NCBI GenBank assembly: GCA_012837715.1
Contig: DUQR01000031.1
Coordinates: 27,148 to 91,147, forward strand
Reading direction: 5' to 3'
Source: Bacillota bacterium
GTDB taxonomy: Bacteria; Bacillota; UBA4882; UBA10575
Length of the DNA stretch: 64,000 nucleotides
The notes below the pieces were generated by a model. That model did no database searches. It was not told the DNA's origin and was given only the letters and a program-made list of their open reading frames with translations. Numbering within the stretch: position 1 is the first letter of the stretch; the number at the start of each line of letters is the position of its first letter. A program made the translations under genes and the position numbers. Shown piece after piece: positions 1-9,509 of this stretch.

Positions 1-1098
1 ATAGGGAGGCTCATCATAGATTTTTAGGATCATATTCTCTTCCAACGTGTAATCTAAGATTAGACCATGTTTATGCCGATCGGAGGGAATATGGGACATC
101 CCCATCCGGATCCGTTCCCGAACCGAAAGGTTAGTGATGTCTGTTCCTTTCAGCATCACCCGGCCGTCTTCGGCCTTGCGCAGACCGGTAATGACTTCCA
201 CCAGTTCGGCTTGGCCGTTCCCTTCGACACCGGCCAGCCCCAAAATCTCCCCGGCTCGCACCTGTAACGAGAAGTTCTTCAAACCCATTACTTTCCGGTT
301 GTTAAGGGCGGACAGGTTCTCCACCTGGAGCACCACCGCGCCCGCTTCCCGCTGGGTTTTCTCCACCGCAAACCGGATCTCCCGCCCCACCATCATCCGG
401 GCCATCTCTTCTTCACTGGTCGATGCCACCTCAACCGTGCCGACCACCCGCCCCCGGCGAATGACGGTGCACCGGTCGGCAATGGCTTTAATTTCCTTTA
501 GTTTATGGGTAATTAAAATGATAGATTTTCCTTCCTTAGCAAGGTTTCGCATGATCCCAATCAGATCATTGATCTCCTGGGGAGTCAACACGGAAGTAGG
601 TTCATCAAAGATCAGCACTTCCGCATCGCGGTAGAGCATCTTCATGATCTCAACCCTTTGTTGCATACCGACAGAAATATCCTCGATTTTGGCATCGGGA
701 TCCACGTTCAAGCCATACCGCTTCGAAAGTTCCCTGATCTTTTCCGCCGCCGCCGTATGGTTAATGACTAACCCTTTGGTCATTTCCATGCCCAGCATGA
801 TATTTTCCGTAACGGTAAAATTATGAACTAGTTTAAAATGTTGATGAACCATCCCGATTCCGAGCTCATTTGCGACATTTGGGTCATTAATCTTCACTTC
901 TTGACCGCGGACTTTTATCATTCCCGCATCCGGTTGATACAGACCGAAGAGGATACTCATTAAAGTAGATTTTCCCGCGCCATTTTCCCCAAGCAAAGCA
1001 TGGATTTCGCCCGGTTTCAACTGCAATGTAATGTCATCATTAGCGACAACGCCGGGAAATTCTTTCCTGATCTTTAACATCTCGACGACATATTCCAT
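1..1098 (-). CDS. BMP-family ABC transporter ATP-binding protein (partial, 3' end off the window)
   Basis: Energises uptake of a nucleoside-like or sugar-like solute together with the neighbouring BMP binding protein. 366 codons are visible; the C-terminus lies left of the window. The first nucleotide-binding domain has Walker A GENGAGKST (about residue 36) and Walker B LIFDEPTS; a second domain begins near residue 245. A duplicated ATPase in one chain is the layout of the RbsA/YufO class that pairs with BMP-type binding proteins. The ATG at 1098 has AGGAG seven bases upstream. It follows the binding-protein gene in the same direction, with a terminator hairpin between them. Substrate cannot be told from sequence; B. 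subtilis YufO (NupO) handles nucleosides. Confidence 0.9.
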   Translation of the reverse strand, partial: MEYVVEMLKIRKEFPGVVANDDITLQLKPGEIHALLGENGAGKSTLMSILFGLYQPDAGMIKVRGQEVKINDPNVANELGIGMVHQHFKLVHNFTVTENIMLGMEMTKGLVINHTAAAEKIRELSKRYGLNVDPDAKIEDISVGMQQRVEIMKMLYRDAEVLIFDEPTSVLTPQEINDLIGIMRNLAKEGKSIILITHKLKEIKAIADRCTVIRRGRVVGTVEVASTSEEEMARMMVGREIRFAVEKTQREAGAVVLQVENLSALNNRKVMGLKNFSLQVRAGEILGLAGVEGNGQAELVEVITGLRKAEDGRVMLKGTDITNLSVRERIRMGMSHIPSDRHKHGLILDYTLEENMILKIYDEPPY

Positions 1099-1147
1099 TA
1101 CATCGCTCCTTTATATTTTTTCCTCTTCTCCCATTATAATATATTTT

Positions 1148-1188
1148 TAAAAAAAGAAAAGAAGAGGATGGCTTCTGCCATCCTCTTC
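1148..1188 (-). terminator. intrinsic terminator between the BMP gene and its ATPase gene
   Basis: A perfect 12-bp stem (1161-1172 with 1177-1188) and a 4-base loop are followed on the minus strand by a T-rich run (1148-1160). It sits between the binding-protein gene and the ATPase gene, so it probably works as a partial terminator that lowers ATPase and permease expression relative to the binding protein. Confidence 0.85.
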
Positions 1189-1219
1189 CCACTGGTAACC
1201 GGAATAAACCATCCGGCTC

Positions 1220-2302
1220 TTATCTAATCAGATCGCCCTGGACATCAGCGACGACAATTTCGCCGCTCTTTAGTTTAGCATAAACCTCGGCCACCTTGCT
1301 TTCGACGGCGGCGCTTAGATTCGGGTTGTTTTCCGGGATACCAACTCCGTCGTTGGTAGCGTCAAAGGTGAGTATTTGACCACCGGGGAATTTCCCTTCG
1401 GTTTCAAATTTAATCATATCGTAGGTGGCCTTTTTAATCTGTTTCATGGCGGAAGTCAAGATGATCGACTTCTCCCCATCGTAAATTCCCTCCGCATACT
1501 GGTCGACATCCACGCCAATAACCCACACTTCTTCCCCGGCTTTCATCCGGGATTTGGCCTCGTTGATCGCGCCGATTCCGACGCCACCGGCCGCGGCAAA
1601 GATCGCTTTTACCCCGCGGTCATACATCTGAGCCGCCAGCTGTTGCCCAGCCGCCACATTATCAAAAGAGCCTTGGTAAATTACATTTTCCGGTCGAATC
1701 ACCATTTTGGTGCCTAAATTTTCATTCGCATACTTTACGCCTTGTTGGAATCCCCAGTTAAACTTCTGCACCGCCGGGATCTCCATCCCGCCGATGTAAC
1801 CAAGTTCGCCTTCCTTCAATTGTAAAGCCGTAGCCACACCAGCCACAAAACCGGACTCATGTTCCGCAAAGAAAATCGAAACGGTGTTTTCTTTAACCAC
1901 CGGCACATAATCACCAGCATGGGGGTTTCCGTCGATAATCACAAATTTAGCATCCGGATACTTGTCTTGAGCTTGGAAGATGGCTGTTTCAAACTTAAAC
2001 CCGGGGCAGACAATAAATTTAAATCCAGCATCATAAAGATTGCCAATCTCCTTCATGTAGTCCGCTTCGGTGGTCCCGGCCGGTTTCAAATACTTAATTT
2101 CGAGGCCTAAATCTTCTCCGGCCTGTTTAACCCCTTCCCAGGTCCCCTGGTTAAAAGATTTGTCATCAATAGTTCCGGCATCGGTAACCATCCCGATCTT
2201 CAACCGACCCTTTTTGAGCACACCCGTTTTTTCGCCAACATTGAACAGAATCAGAGCGGCCACCACTAAGATGACCAAAACTACCAAGACTTTCTTCACC
2301 AA
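1220..2302 (-). CDS. BMP/PnrA-family ABC transporter substrate-binding protein
   Basis: Extracytoplasmic binding protein of the basic-membrane-protein (Bmp/TmpC/PnrA) family, whose studied members bind purine nucleosides. Family signature is visible: KIGMVTDAGTIDDKSFNQG near residue 35, then GFKFIVCPGFKF and IGGMEIPAVQ. An N-terminal hydrophobic segment (about residues 4-20) acts as signal or anchor. There is no lipobox cysteine, although most family members are lipoproteins, so it may stay tethered by an uncleaved N-terminus. The start is TTG at 2302, with GGAGG eight bases upstream; GTG at 2299 is the alternative. It is first in its operon and has its own promoter (2364-2392). Confidence 0.92.
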   Translation of the reverse strand: MVKKVLVVLVILVVAALILFNVGEKTGVLKKGRLKIGMVTDAGTIDDKSFNQGTWEGVKQAGEDLGLEIKYLKPAGTTEADYMKEIGNLYDAGFKFIVCPGFKFETAIFQAQDKYPDAKFVIIDGNPHAGDYVPVVKENTVSIFFAEHESGFVAGVATALQLKEGELGYIGGMEIPAVQKFNWGFQQGVKYANENLGTKMVIRPENVIYQGSFDNVAAGQQLAAQMYDRGVKAIFAAAGGVGIGAINEAKSRMKAGEEVWVIGVDVDQYAEGIYDGEKSIILTSAMKQIKKATYDMIKFETEGKFPGGQILTFDATNDGVGIPENNPNLSAAVESKVAEVYAKLKSGEIVVADVQGDLIR

Positions 2303-2321
2303 TTTTGGTGCCTCCTTTGTT

Positions 2322-2348
2322 TTATTTCAGCTCACCGAACTGAAATAA
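2322..2348 (-). promoter_or_regulatory. 5' leader hairpin before the BMP gene
   Basis: A 9-bp perfect stem (TTATTTCAG / CTGAAATAA) lies just upstream of the AAAGGAGG ribosome binding site. There is no T-run after it, so it is more likely an mRNA-stabilising 5' hairpin than a terminator. Confidence 0.45.
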
Positions 2349-2363
2349 GATCTTCTCATTACT

Positions 2364-2392
2364 ATTTTAGTTAATATTAGGATAAGTTGCAA
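2364..2392 (-). promoter_or_regulatory. sigma-A type promoter of the BMP operon
   Basis: On the minus strand TTGCAA (2387-2392), a 17-bp spacer and TAAAAT (2364-2369) match the sigma-70/sigma-A consensus at 4/6 and 5/6. It lies about 60 bp upstream of the BMP start codon. Confidence 0.6.
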
Positions 2393-2475
2393 GGTTTAGA
2401 TGGGCGTTTTTGGCGACTACGTTGAAATAGCTCCCGTTGTTCATCCCCTCAAGCTGCACTACCCAGCGTGAGCGA

Positions 2476-5259
2476 CTACTTCGCGGCTACCTGCGCTAAA
2501 ACCGCTAGAAGCTCTTTAATATGGTAAGGTTTACTGACGACCCCGGAGAATCCGTGTTTTTGGTAGTTGGCGATGATTGGATCCGAAGCATATCCGCTGG
2601 ACACCACCGCTCTAATCTGCGGATTAAAACGGCGTAGTTCGGTGAGGACTTCCAGTCCCCCGATCCCACCGGGGATCGTTAAGTCAAGGATAACCACATC
2701 AAAGGGGTTGTTATTCTTCTCTGCTTCCTGATAAGCAGCAATAGTTTCCGCGCCGTTACGCGTGGTTACAATCTCATGGCCGAAGTTGCTCAACAGTTCA
2801 GCCACCGGTCGCGAGATCAATTCCTCATCATCCATCAAGAGAATACGCAACCCCCCTTCAAGGACCACCGGTTCCTTTTCTCTAACCACTTCGGCCAATT
2901 TCATGGTGTTGGCCGGTAAATATAGATAAAAAGTGGAACCGACATTCTTCTCCGATTCCACTTCAATCACTCCGTCATGCTGATGAATAATGGAAATAGC
3001 CGTGGCCAACCCTAACCCGTTCCCATTCGCCTTAGTGGTGAAAAAGGGGTCAAAAATCTTATCCATAATCGCCTGTTCAATCCCCGTTCCCTGATCGGCC
3101 ACCGTCACTTTCACGTACTTCCCCGGCTTCAGTCTTTCTTTGGTCTTCACCTCCACATTTTCCCCACTGATCCTAATAACCCCACCCTGATGCATCGCCT
3201 GCTGGGCATTGAGAACCAAATTATGGAATACCTGGCTAATCTGGCCCACATCGATCGAGACCGGCCAAAGATCGGCTGGCATCTGATACTCCGCCTTTAT
3301 GTTGGAGCCACGCAGAACGAAATCGGTCGTCTCCCGGATTAAACCGGACAGGACCGCGTTTTTGCGCACCGGCGCCCCACCTTTGGCGAAAGTCAACAAC
3401 TGCTTCGTTAAGTTACTGGCCTGATGAGAAATCTCTACGGTCTCGGCTAAAGTAGGTAATATATTGATTTGCTTTTCATACTGAATACTTGCTAATTGCA
3501 AGTTGGAAATGATCGCCGCTAAAACATTATTAAAGTCATGAGCGATCCCCGCCGCTAAAACACCCAATGATTCTAATTTCGCCGCCTTCAAAAGCTCCCT
3601 TTCGGCTCGGCGTTTTTCTGAAATATCCTGAAAAACGGTGACCATCCCGATCTCCTTCCCGTTCGGCAGTTTCACCGGAGAATGTTCTAAGGTGATCGGG
3701 ATTTTTCGCTGATCACCGGTGACCAGTACCGGATCGGTATAGGCTGACCCGGGGGTAAAGCTTGAGTACTTTTCCCCGGTTTTCCCATTGTAAACTGTCA
3801 GCAGGTTGCTCAAAAGTTGCTTACTGGTTCTTTCTTCCGTACATCCAATCAACTCCCGCGCCGTGGGGTTAATCAGCACTACCCGACCGCTCCGGTCGGT
3901 AGTGATGACACCTTCATTCAATGAGTTCAGGGTGATCTTCAATAACTCCCGTTCCGAAGCGATATTCTCTTCCTCGATCCGTTTGCGTTCCGTGATATCC
4001 ACATTGATCCCGATCAGTTCGGTAGTATGTTCGCCTTCCCGCATGGCCAGTCCTTTCGTGAGAAACCAGTATTCTTTTCCTCCCCAGAACATCCGGTATT
4101 CGGTTTCAAAATTCCGGCCGCTGGCGATGGCTTGCGCGAACAACTCTGTAACCCGGGGGCGGTCCTCGGGATGAATAGCCGCCAAACATTGGTCCTGATC
4201 TAAAGAGGCCGACTCGCCCCGCTTTTTTTCAACCAAATAGGTGACCCGGCCGGACGCCAAATTCCACGTCCAACTACAGACCCCGGTCGTTGATAAAACC
4301 AAGCGAAAACGTTCTTCGTTCTTTCGTAATTTCCGTACCAGCAGGAGATTTTCATAGACTAAGGCCACTTGTTTACTGAGGGCCATGATCATTTCTCCTT
4401 CTTCTTCTGTGAAAAAAGGAGCATTAACCCGATCGCGTAGTGCTAGCCAGCCGTAGATTTCTCCAGGTGAGGCCACCGGAACAACCAACAAAGAAGATTC
4501 CGCGCCAAGCATCGGTTCGGGTTGGCCGGGAAGGGCAGTAGATGTTGCAGGCCAGCGGAAAAGGATTCCTTCTTCCATTACCTGGCGGCAAACATCTACC
4601 GGTGGAAATATTTCTTTCACCGCCTCGCTGTTCTGTAATTCCGGATCAGTCCAGTAGTGCCGGGTCTCATCTTCCTCCATCACCAGCAGTACGGAACGGC
4701 AGTTTAGAAATTCTCTGGTTCCCCGGCAAAAGTTTCTTAATAAAGCATCCGGATCACGCTGCGAAACCAGATTGACACTGAGATCCATTAAGACGGCAAG
4801 GCGTAATCCCGTTGCTTGACTGCACAACTTATCCGCCGGCGGCGGGGGATCCTTTTCCGCAGAAGCCGGTAGCAAGGGAGTCTGAGTTTCCCCGCAACTT
4901 AGCACCTCATTGATGGCCTCCAGAAGAAGGGAAGGTTCAGAAGGTTTCGGGAGCACGCGATAAGATTCATCAAGCTCATGCAGTTGAATAACTTCCGGCC
5001 ACCGGTAGGTTGCCGTATAAAAGATAACCGGCGTAGAACGGAGGGTAGCTTCCTGCCGTAACCGGCGGACTAACTCCAAACCATCCATGCCCGGCATCAG
5101 AATATCGGAGATGATCAGATCCGGAACCACTTTCTTGGCATAATTTAAGGCTTGTTCCCCGTTGGCGGCCTTTAAAACAGTATGTCCCATATACCCCAGT
5201 AAGGTATCGAGCATCTGACGGCTGAGCGCATGATCTTCAATAATTAGGATTTTAGCCAC
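2476..5259 (-). CDS. hybrid sensor histidine kinase / response regulator (REC-GAF-PAS-PAS-HisKA-HATPase-REC)
   Basis: A phosphorelay kinase, apparently cytoplasmic since no membrane segment is evident. Domain order for the 927-residue form: N-terminal receiver (phospho-Asp about D52 in SDILMPGMDG), a GAF-like domain (about 150-310), two PAS/PAC domains (about 315-555), the phosphoacceptor H574 in GIAHDFNN, an HATPase domain (N-box NLVLNAQQ, ADQGTGI, NGNGLGLA), and a C-terminal receiver (about D859 in ILDLTIPGG). I chose GTG at 5259 because GGGGGGAG lies a few bases upstream; the longer in-frame GTG at 5301 has no ribosome binding site. It follows the PAS kinase gene by 63 bp, probably in the same operon. 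Signal and output gene are unknown, and no DNA-binding regulator lies next to it. Confidence 0.9.
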   Translation of the reverse strand: MAKILIIEDHALSRQMLDTLLGYMGHTVLKAANGEQALNYAKKVVPDLIISDILMPGMDGLELVRRLRQEATLRSTPVIFYTATYRWPEVIQLHELDESYRVLPKPSEPSLLLEAINEVLSCGETQTPLLPASAEKDPPPPADKLCSQATGLRLAVLMDLSVNLVSQRDPDALLRNFCRGTREFLNCRSVLLVMEEDETRHYWTDPELQNSEAVKEIFPPVDVCRQVMEEGILFRWPATSTALPGQPEPMLGAESSLLVVPVASPGEIYGWLALRDRVNAPFFTEEEGEMIMALSKQVALVYENLLLVRKLRKNEERFRLVLSTTGVCSWTWNLASGRVTYLVEKKRGESASLDQDQCLAAIHPEDRPRVTELFAQAIASGRNFETEYRMFWGGKEYWFLTKGLAMREGEHTTELIGINVDITERKRIEEENIASERELLKITLNSLNEGVITTDRSGRVVLINPTARELIGCTEERTSKQLLSNLLTVYNGKTGEKYSSFTPGSAYTDPVLVTGDQRKIPITLEHSPVKLPNGKEIGMVTVFQDISEKRRAERELLKAAKLESLGVLAAGIAHDFNNVLAAIISNLQLASIQYEKQINILPTLAETVEISHQASNLTKQLLTFAKGGAPVRKNAVLSGLIRETTDFVLRGSNIKAEYQMPADLWPVSIDVGQISQVFHNLVLNAQQAMHQGGVIRISGENVEVKTKERLKPGKYVKVTVADQGTGIEQAIMDKIFDPFFTTKANGNGLGLATAISIIHQHDGVIEVESEKNVGSTFYLYLPANTMKLAEVVREKEPVVLEGGLRILLMDDEELISRPVAELLSNFGHEIVTTRNGAETIAAYQEAEKNNNPFDVVILDLTIPGGIGGLEVLTELRRFNPQIRAVVSSGYASDPIIANYQKHGFSGVVSKPYHIKELLAVLAQVAAK

Positions 5260-5322
5260 AATTCTCCCCCCTCGGTTACCCTTTGTCCGTTTCGTTGCCA
5301 CTGGACTATGTAAAAAGCCCGG

Positions 5323-7290
5323 TTAGCCTTGGACTTCAGCTGGTCTTAAACAGGCTTCCGCCCCTTGGCTCGCTTGTTCATCCGGTAAACTTTCCGGAAG
5401 CACCAGTGTAAAAGCACTACCCTTTCCATACTCACTTTCGATGAAAAGTTGCCCGCCCAGGAGCCGGGTTAGTTCTTTACTCAGCGATAATCCTAAACCA
5501 ACCCCATCCCGAGAGTAGCCCCCCTCGTTCAACTGGGTAAAGCTTTCAAAAATTTTCTCCTGATCCTCCCGTTTGATCCCAATTCCGGTATCTTTCACAT
5601 TAATTCGAATCCAAAAAATTTCCCCGCTGCGTTCCTGGACTAATTCCACCCACACCCTACCCTCCTCGGTAAATTTAATGCCGTTCCCAACTAAGTTAAG
5701 TAGGATTTGACTTAACGCCCGGCGGTCAGTAAAAATCAGGACTTCTTCTTCAGGTAAACTACATTCCAGTTTTAACTGTTTTCTCTCGGCCAGGGGCAAG
5801 AGGGTGGAAAGCACCTCCTTAATTAGGGTACGGCAAGAGATGGTTTCGGGGTTAAATTGGACCTTCCCCGATTGGATCCTAACCAGATCAAGAAGGTCAT
5901 CAATCAGCGCCAGTAGGTGTTGGGCACTGAGTAAAATGCTTTGCAGTTGTGTTTCCTGATCCGCGGTTAATGGCCCCGGCAACTTCATCAGCAACGTGCT
6001 GGTAAAACCAATAATCGCATTCAATGGTGTGCGCAGCTCGTGACTGATATTCGCTAGAAAGCGGTCTTTAGTCCGGTTGGCCTTTTCCAGTTCCGCATTT
6101 TTCTCCTGCAGCGCTTGCTCAAAAATTTTACGTTCGGTTACATCCCGGGCGGCAGCAAAGACTCCCTGTAATTTTCCGTTCCGGTCCGCAAAGGTAGTGG
6201 CATTATAAGAAACCACTTTTTTGGTCCCGTCTTTAGCACAGGCCGTCAGTTCGTAATCGATGACTTTACCCTTTTGGAGCACCAGTCGGATCCCCTCTTC
6301 CGCCCGGGCCGCATCAGTAAAGTAATTCTTAAAATGCGTGCCGATCAGTTCATCCCGGAGAAGACCGGTCAGCTTCTCCATTTGCTGATTAACATCGGTG
6401 ATATACCCCACGGGGTCGGTGGTAATTAAAGCGTCAATATTGGATTCTACCAAAGAACGGGTATAGTACTGCTGATCCCGCAATTGCTGTTCCAGGTTTT
6501 TTTGGTTGGTGATGTTCCGGACGGAAGCTAAAACTCCCGCCACTTTCCCATCGACATCAAAGGAAATCGAGATATTACAAGAAACCGGAATCTTTTGTCC
6601 ATCCTTCGTCAACACCGTCAACTCACAATTTCTCAACATTCCTTCCCGCAAGGTGGTCTGGACGGCCTTGTCTGCCTCTTCCGGATGGACAAAGCACTGC
6701 TTAAAAGGGCAACTAATCAGTTCCGTCCGGGCATACCCGGTAAGCGCGGACATTTGTTTATTCAGGTCGGTTATTACCCCTAAAGGATTGGTCGTCACTA
6801 AAGCATCAATATTAGCTTCCAGTAAAGAACGGTTATAAAACTCTTTGGCCTTCAATTCTTCGGTTAACCGAATCTCGGCGGAAAGATCCTTGGCTAAAAA
6901 GAGATAACCCCGGATCTGCCCGGAAGAATTGAGCCACGGCAGTATAGTGCTTTGCGTAATAAAGACTTCACCATTGCGGCGCCGCTGATTGAAAAGGCCC
7001 TCCCATTTACCATCCCTTGAAATCGCGGCCTTAATCTCTTTTCGCTTCCCTTTTTTTACTTCTTCCGGGACAAATAACAAAGAAACATCTTGTTTGCCAA
7101 CAACCTCTTCTGGTTTATAACCATAGCGTAGACGAGCCCCTTGGTTCCAAAGCCTAATTTTTCCTTCCGTGTCAGTACCAACCAAGATATATCCAGCCGA
7201 GGCTTTTAGGAGCGTGAAAAGAAAGTCATATACTTCCTGTTCTTCCCCAAACAGGGACGAATCATATAACAGTAATCCGGGTTGACGCAA
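5323..7290 (-). CDS. PAS-domain sensor histidine kinase
   Basis: A 655-residue kinase with three PAS/PAC repeats (about 23-140, 148-262 and 270-390), a HisKA domain with phosphoacceptor H417 in ANISHELRTPLN, and an HATPase domain (N-box VGNGIKF, DTGIGI, VGLGLSLSKEL). No membrane segment is seen, so it should sense a cytoplasmic cue, perhaps redox or a ligand bound by a PAS domain. The second and third PAS domains are very alike (both carry SNIDALxTT/LLEANIDAL-type motifs), which suggests internal duplication. TTG at 7290 is supported by GGAGGGGAG directly upstream. It carries no receiver, so it likely passes phosphate to a receiver of the hybrid kinase encoded just downstream. Confidence 0.9.
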   Translation of the reverse strand: MRQPGLLLYDSSLFGEEQEVYDFLFTLLKASAGYILVGTDTEGKIRLWNQGARLRYGYKPEEVVGKQDVSLLFVPEEVKKGKRKEIKAAISRDGKWEGLFNQRRRNGEVFITQSTILPWLNSSGQIRGYLFLAKDLSAEIRLTEELKAKEFYNRSLLEANIDALVTTNPLGVITDLNKQMSALTGYARTELISCPFKQCFVHPEEADKAVQTTLREGMLRNCELTVLTKDGQKIPVSCNISISFDVDGKVAGVLASVRNITNQKNLEQQLRDQQYYTRSLVESNIDALITTDPVGYITDVNQQMEKLTGLLRDELIGTHFKNYFTDAARAEEGIRLVLQKGKVIDYELTACAKDGTKKVVSYNATTFADRNGKLQGVFAAARDVTERKIFEQALQEKNAELEKANRTKDRFLANISHELRTPLNAIIGFTSTLLMKLPGPLTADQETQLQSILLSAQHLLALIDDLLDLVRIQSGKVQFNPETISCRTLIKEVLSTLLPLAERKQLKLECSLPEEEVLIFTDRRALSQILLNLVGNGIKFTEEGRVWVELVQERSGEIFWIRINVKDTGIGIKREDQEKIFESFTQLNEGGYSRDGVGLGLSLSKELTRLLGGQLFIESEYGKGSAFTLVLPESLPDEQASQGAEACLRPAEVQG

Positions 7291-7303
7291 CCGTCTCCCC
7301 TCC

Positions 7304-7702
7304 TTTTTTGTCTCCTTTAAAAACTAATAAAATTCGACAAAAAAAGGCGACTCTTTCGAGTCATCCCTTAATCCCATTTTATTACGCGATCCTTGAGGAA
7401 CAGGTTAAAATCGCCCAAATCAGATCTCCTTTCTTCCAGGGTTAGTGGCCTGATCTTCCTTCCGAAAAAACTTCCGTGTTAAGATTAATTTTATTCATCA
7501 CATAATTTCGCTTTAAAAAAGGTTTTCCCTTCTTCCCGTTCTAATTTCCGCTAATTCTTCCTTGACCTTCCTTCTATAATAATGTAAGATTACCCTATAA
7601 TAAAAAACCATTATTACACCCGCCTTTTGTAACACAAATTCCCTTTACTAAAATCGGGTTTTCGCGTATAATTGCATATAAATACTTTAGAGGTGATTAT
7701 TT
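7304..7702. other. 399-bp divergent intergenic region between kinase and amino-acid transporter genes
   Basis: AT-rich. It holds the rightward promoter of the transporter (7644-7672) and, in the kinase leader, a short GACTC/GAGTC hairpin (7349-7362) followed on the minus strand by seven Ts, which resembles a weak leader terminator. No coding potential was seen. Confidence 0.5.
7644..7672 (+). promoter_or_regulatory. promoter of the amino-acid ABC operon
   Basis: TTTACT (7644-7649), a 17-bp spacer and a perfect TATAAT (7667-7672), about 30 bp before the start of the binding-protein gene. Confidence 0.7.
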
Positions 7703-8509
7703 ATGAAAAAAGGCATTGGTTTCATGCTGGCCTTGCTGTTGGTGTTTCTTTTAATCGTCTCCGGGAACGCTGCCCCGAAAAAGGATACCTCCTGGGAAGA
7801 AATTGCGAAGAGAGGCTATTTTGTATTAGGCCTTGATGACAGTTTTCCACCGATGGGATTCCGGGATGACAAGGGTCAAATTGTCGGTTTTGACATTGAT
7901 GTGGCAAAAGCTGTTTGTCAGCGCCTGGGAATTGAATTAAAACTGCAACCGATCAACTGGGATGCCAAAGAACAAGAACTGAACACAAAAAATATTGATT
8001 GTATTTGGAACGGTTTAACCATTACTCCCGAACGCAAGAAAAATGTGCTCTTTACCAAACCATACATGGATAATCGGCAGGTCATCGTTGTCCGCGCCGA
8101 TTCGGGTCTCGCTTCCCTTTCCGCTTTGGCCGGAAAAACCTTGGGTCTGCAGGCTGGCTCCAGCGCGAAAGATGCCTTAAATAACGTTCCCGACTTTGAA
8201 GCCTCCTTAGCGAATGTCATCGAATTTGACGAAAACATGACCGCCCTGATGGATTTGGAATTAGGTGGTTTGGATGCGGTCCTGATGGATGAGATCGTGG
8301 CGCGTTATTACATTCAACAAAGGAACAAGAATTTTATGGTGTTAGATGAGGCTTTAGCCAGTGAAGAATATGGGATCGGTTTTCGCAAAAACGATCAGGC
8401 CTTAATGGAAAAATTCCAGAATACCCTTATCGCCATGGCTGAAGACGGCACGTTGGCCGCCATCTCCAAAGCATGGTTTGGCGAAGACATCACCGTGATT
8501 AACCGATAA
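7703..8509 (+). CDS. polar amino-acid ABC transporter substrate-binding protein
   Basis: Family 3 extracellular solute-binding protein for an amino acid. The 268-residue precursor has a signal peptide (about residues 1-24, ending GNAA) and no lipobox, which in a diderm cell would give a periplasmic protein. Typical features are FVLGLDDSFPPMGFRD, GFDIDVAKAVCQRLG and NGLTITPERKK. It leads an operon with a permease and an ATPase of the same class; a hairpin at 8549-8592 separates it from them. Ligand (Glu, Gln, Arg, His or cystine) cannot be fixed from sequence alone. Confidence 0.92.
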   Translation: MKKGIGFMLALLLVFLLIVSGNAAPKKDTSWEEIAKRGYFVLGLDDSFPPMGFRDDKGQIVGFDIDVAKAVCQRLGIELKLQPINWDAKEQELNTKNIDCIWNGLTITPERKKNVLFTKPYMDNRQVIVVRADSGLASLSALAGKTLGLQAGSSAKDALNNVPDFEASLANVIEFDENMTALMDLELGGLDAVLMDEIVARYYIQQRNKNFMVLDEALASEEYGIGFRKNDQALMEKFQNTLIAMAEDGTLAAISKAWFGEDITVINR

Positions 8510-8548
8510 AATATCACAAAACGTGACAAGCACCCTATCATTACTAAC

Positions 8549-8592
8549 AAAAGGGTTATGGGTTCTGATTGACAGAACTTCATAACCCTTTT
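8549..8592 (+). terminator. terminator-like hairpin between binding-protein and permease genes
   Basis: A long imperfect stem pairs AAAGGGTTATG with CATAACCCTTT around an inner TTCTG/CAGAA stem, and ends in TTTT. It sits inside the operon, so partial termination giving excess binding protein is the likely role. Confidence 0.7.
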
Positions 8593-8762
8593 CCCTAATC
8601 TTCGCCGAATTTCCCCTCAGAAAACATTTTCAAGCGCCTTCCGGTGGCGACCCCCGAACTTTTTGCCGAACCGAAACCATCTTTTAAGAGGATTCCGGAT
8701 GCATGCTGCGAATACATTCATAATGACCAAAAAAACAGCAAACTAATAAAAGGGGTTATATT

Positions 8763-9437
8763 ATGTTTATCTTTGAATACTTTGCACCGCTTCTGAAGCA
8801 AGTGATTTTGCTGGGCACCGGAGCCTTAACCACCCTGCGGATCTTCTTCTTGACCCTTCTTTTTTCGCTCCCTTTGGGTTTATTGATTGCCCTGGCCCGC
8901 ATGGCGCCACAGAAATGGTTGAGTGCACCAGTTAAACTCTTTATTCTGATCATGCGCGGAACCCCTTTAATTTTACAACTGATCTTTTTTTACTTTGCTC
9001 CCTCCGCTATTTTACCGGAAGGGTTGAGATTCACCCTACCCCGTTTCTCCGCAGCCGTACTCGCTTTTTCCCTTAATTATGCCGCCTATTTCGCCGAGAT
9101 TTACCGCGGTGGGATTGAATCAATTCCACAAGGGCAGTACGAAGCCGCCGCTGTTCTCGGTTTTACGAAAAGCCAGACTTTCTTCCGGATCATCCTCCCC
9201 CAGGTGATTAAACGGATTTTGCCCCCCGTCAGCAATGAAGTAATCACCCTCGTCAAAGACAGTGCTTTGATCACGGTGCTTGGCATCTCCGAGCTTTTCC
9301 GGGTCGCCAGAAATGAAGCCAACCGCCTCTTTTCTACTTCCCCGCTCTTTATTGCCGGTCTTTTTTATCTCTTTATGAACTGGATCGTGACCAAACTTTT
9401 TGATGCGGCCGAGAAGAAACTGAGTTATTATAGGTAA
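8763..9437 (+). CDS. polar amino-acid ABC transporter permease
   Basis: Integral membrane subunit of the HisM/GlnP type, 224 residues with about five membrane segments. The cytoplasmic EAA loop that contacts the ATPase is visible as EAAAVLGFTKSQTFFRIILPQ-type sequence near residue 125. The ATG at 8763 follows AAAAGGGG. Only one permease gene is present, so it should work as a homodimer with the ATPase encoded after it. Confidence 0.92.
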   Translation: MFIFEYFAPLLKQVILLGTGALTTLRIFFLTLLFSLPLGLLIALARMAPQKWLSAPVKLFILIMRGTPLILQLIFFYFAPSAILPEGLRFTLPRFSAAVLAFSLNYAAYFAEIYRGGIESIPQGQYEAAAVLGFTKSQTFFRIILPQVIKRILPPVSNEVITLVKDSALITVLGISELFRVARNEANRLFSTSPLFIAGLFYLFMNWIVTKLFDAAEKKLSYYR

Positions 9438-9438
9438 A

Positions 9439-9487
9439 GGAATTGAATAGGCTACCAAAACTCGCCAAGACAGAATTATTCAATTCC
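9439..9487 (+). repeat. 11-bp inverted repeat inside the amino-acid ABC operon
   Basis: GGAATTGAATA (9439-9449) and its exact reverse complement (9477-9487) flank 27 bases between permease and ATPase genes. There is no T-run. An mRNA processing or stability hairpin is the simplest reading. Confidence 0.5.
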
Positions 9488-9509
9488 GGAAAAAGAGGAG
9501 CTGAGCACA

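Noticed and set aside
5260..5301. Longer N-terminus for the hybrid kinase
   Set aside because: The upstream GTG has no ribosome binding site, whereas GTG at 5259 has a strong one and starts at the usual beginning of the receiver domain.
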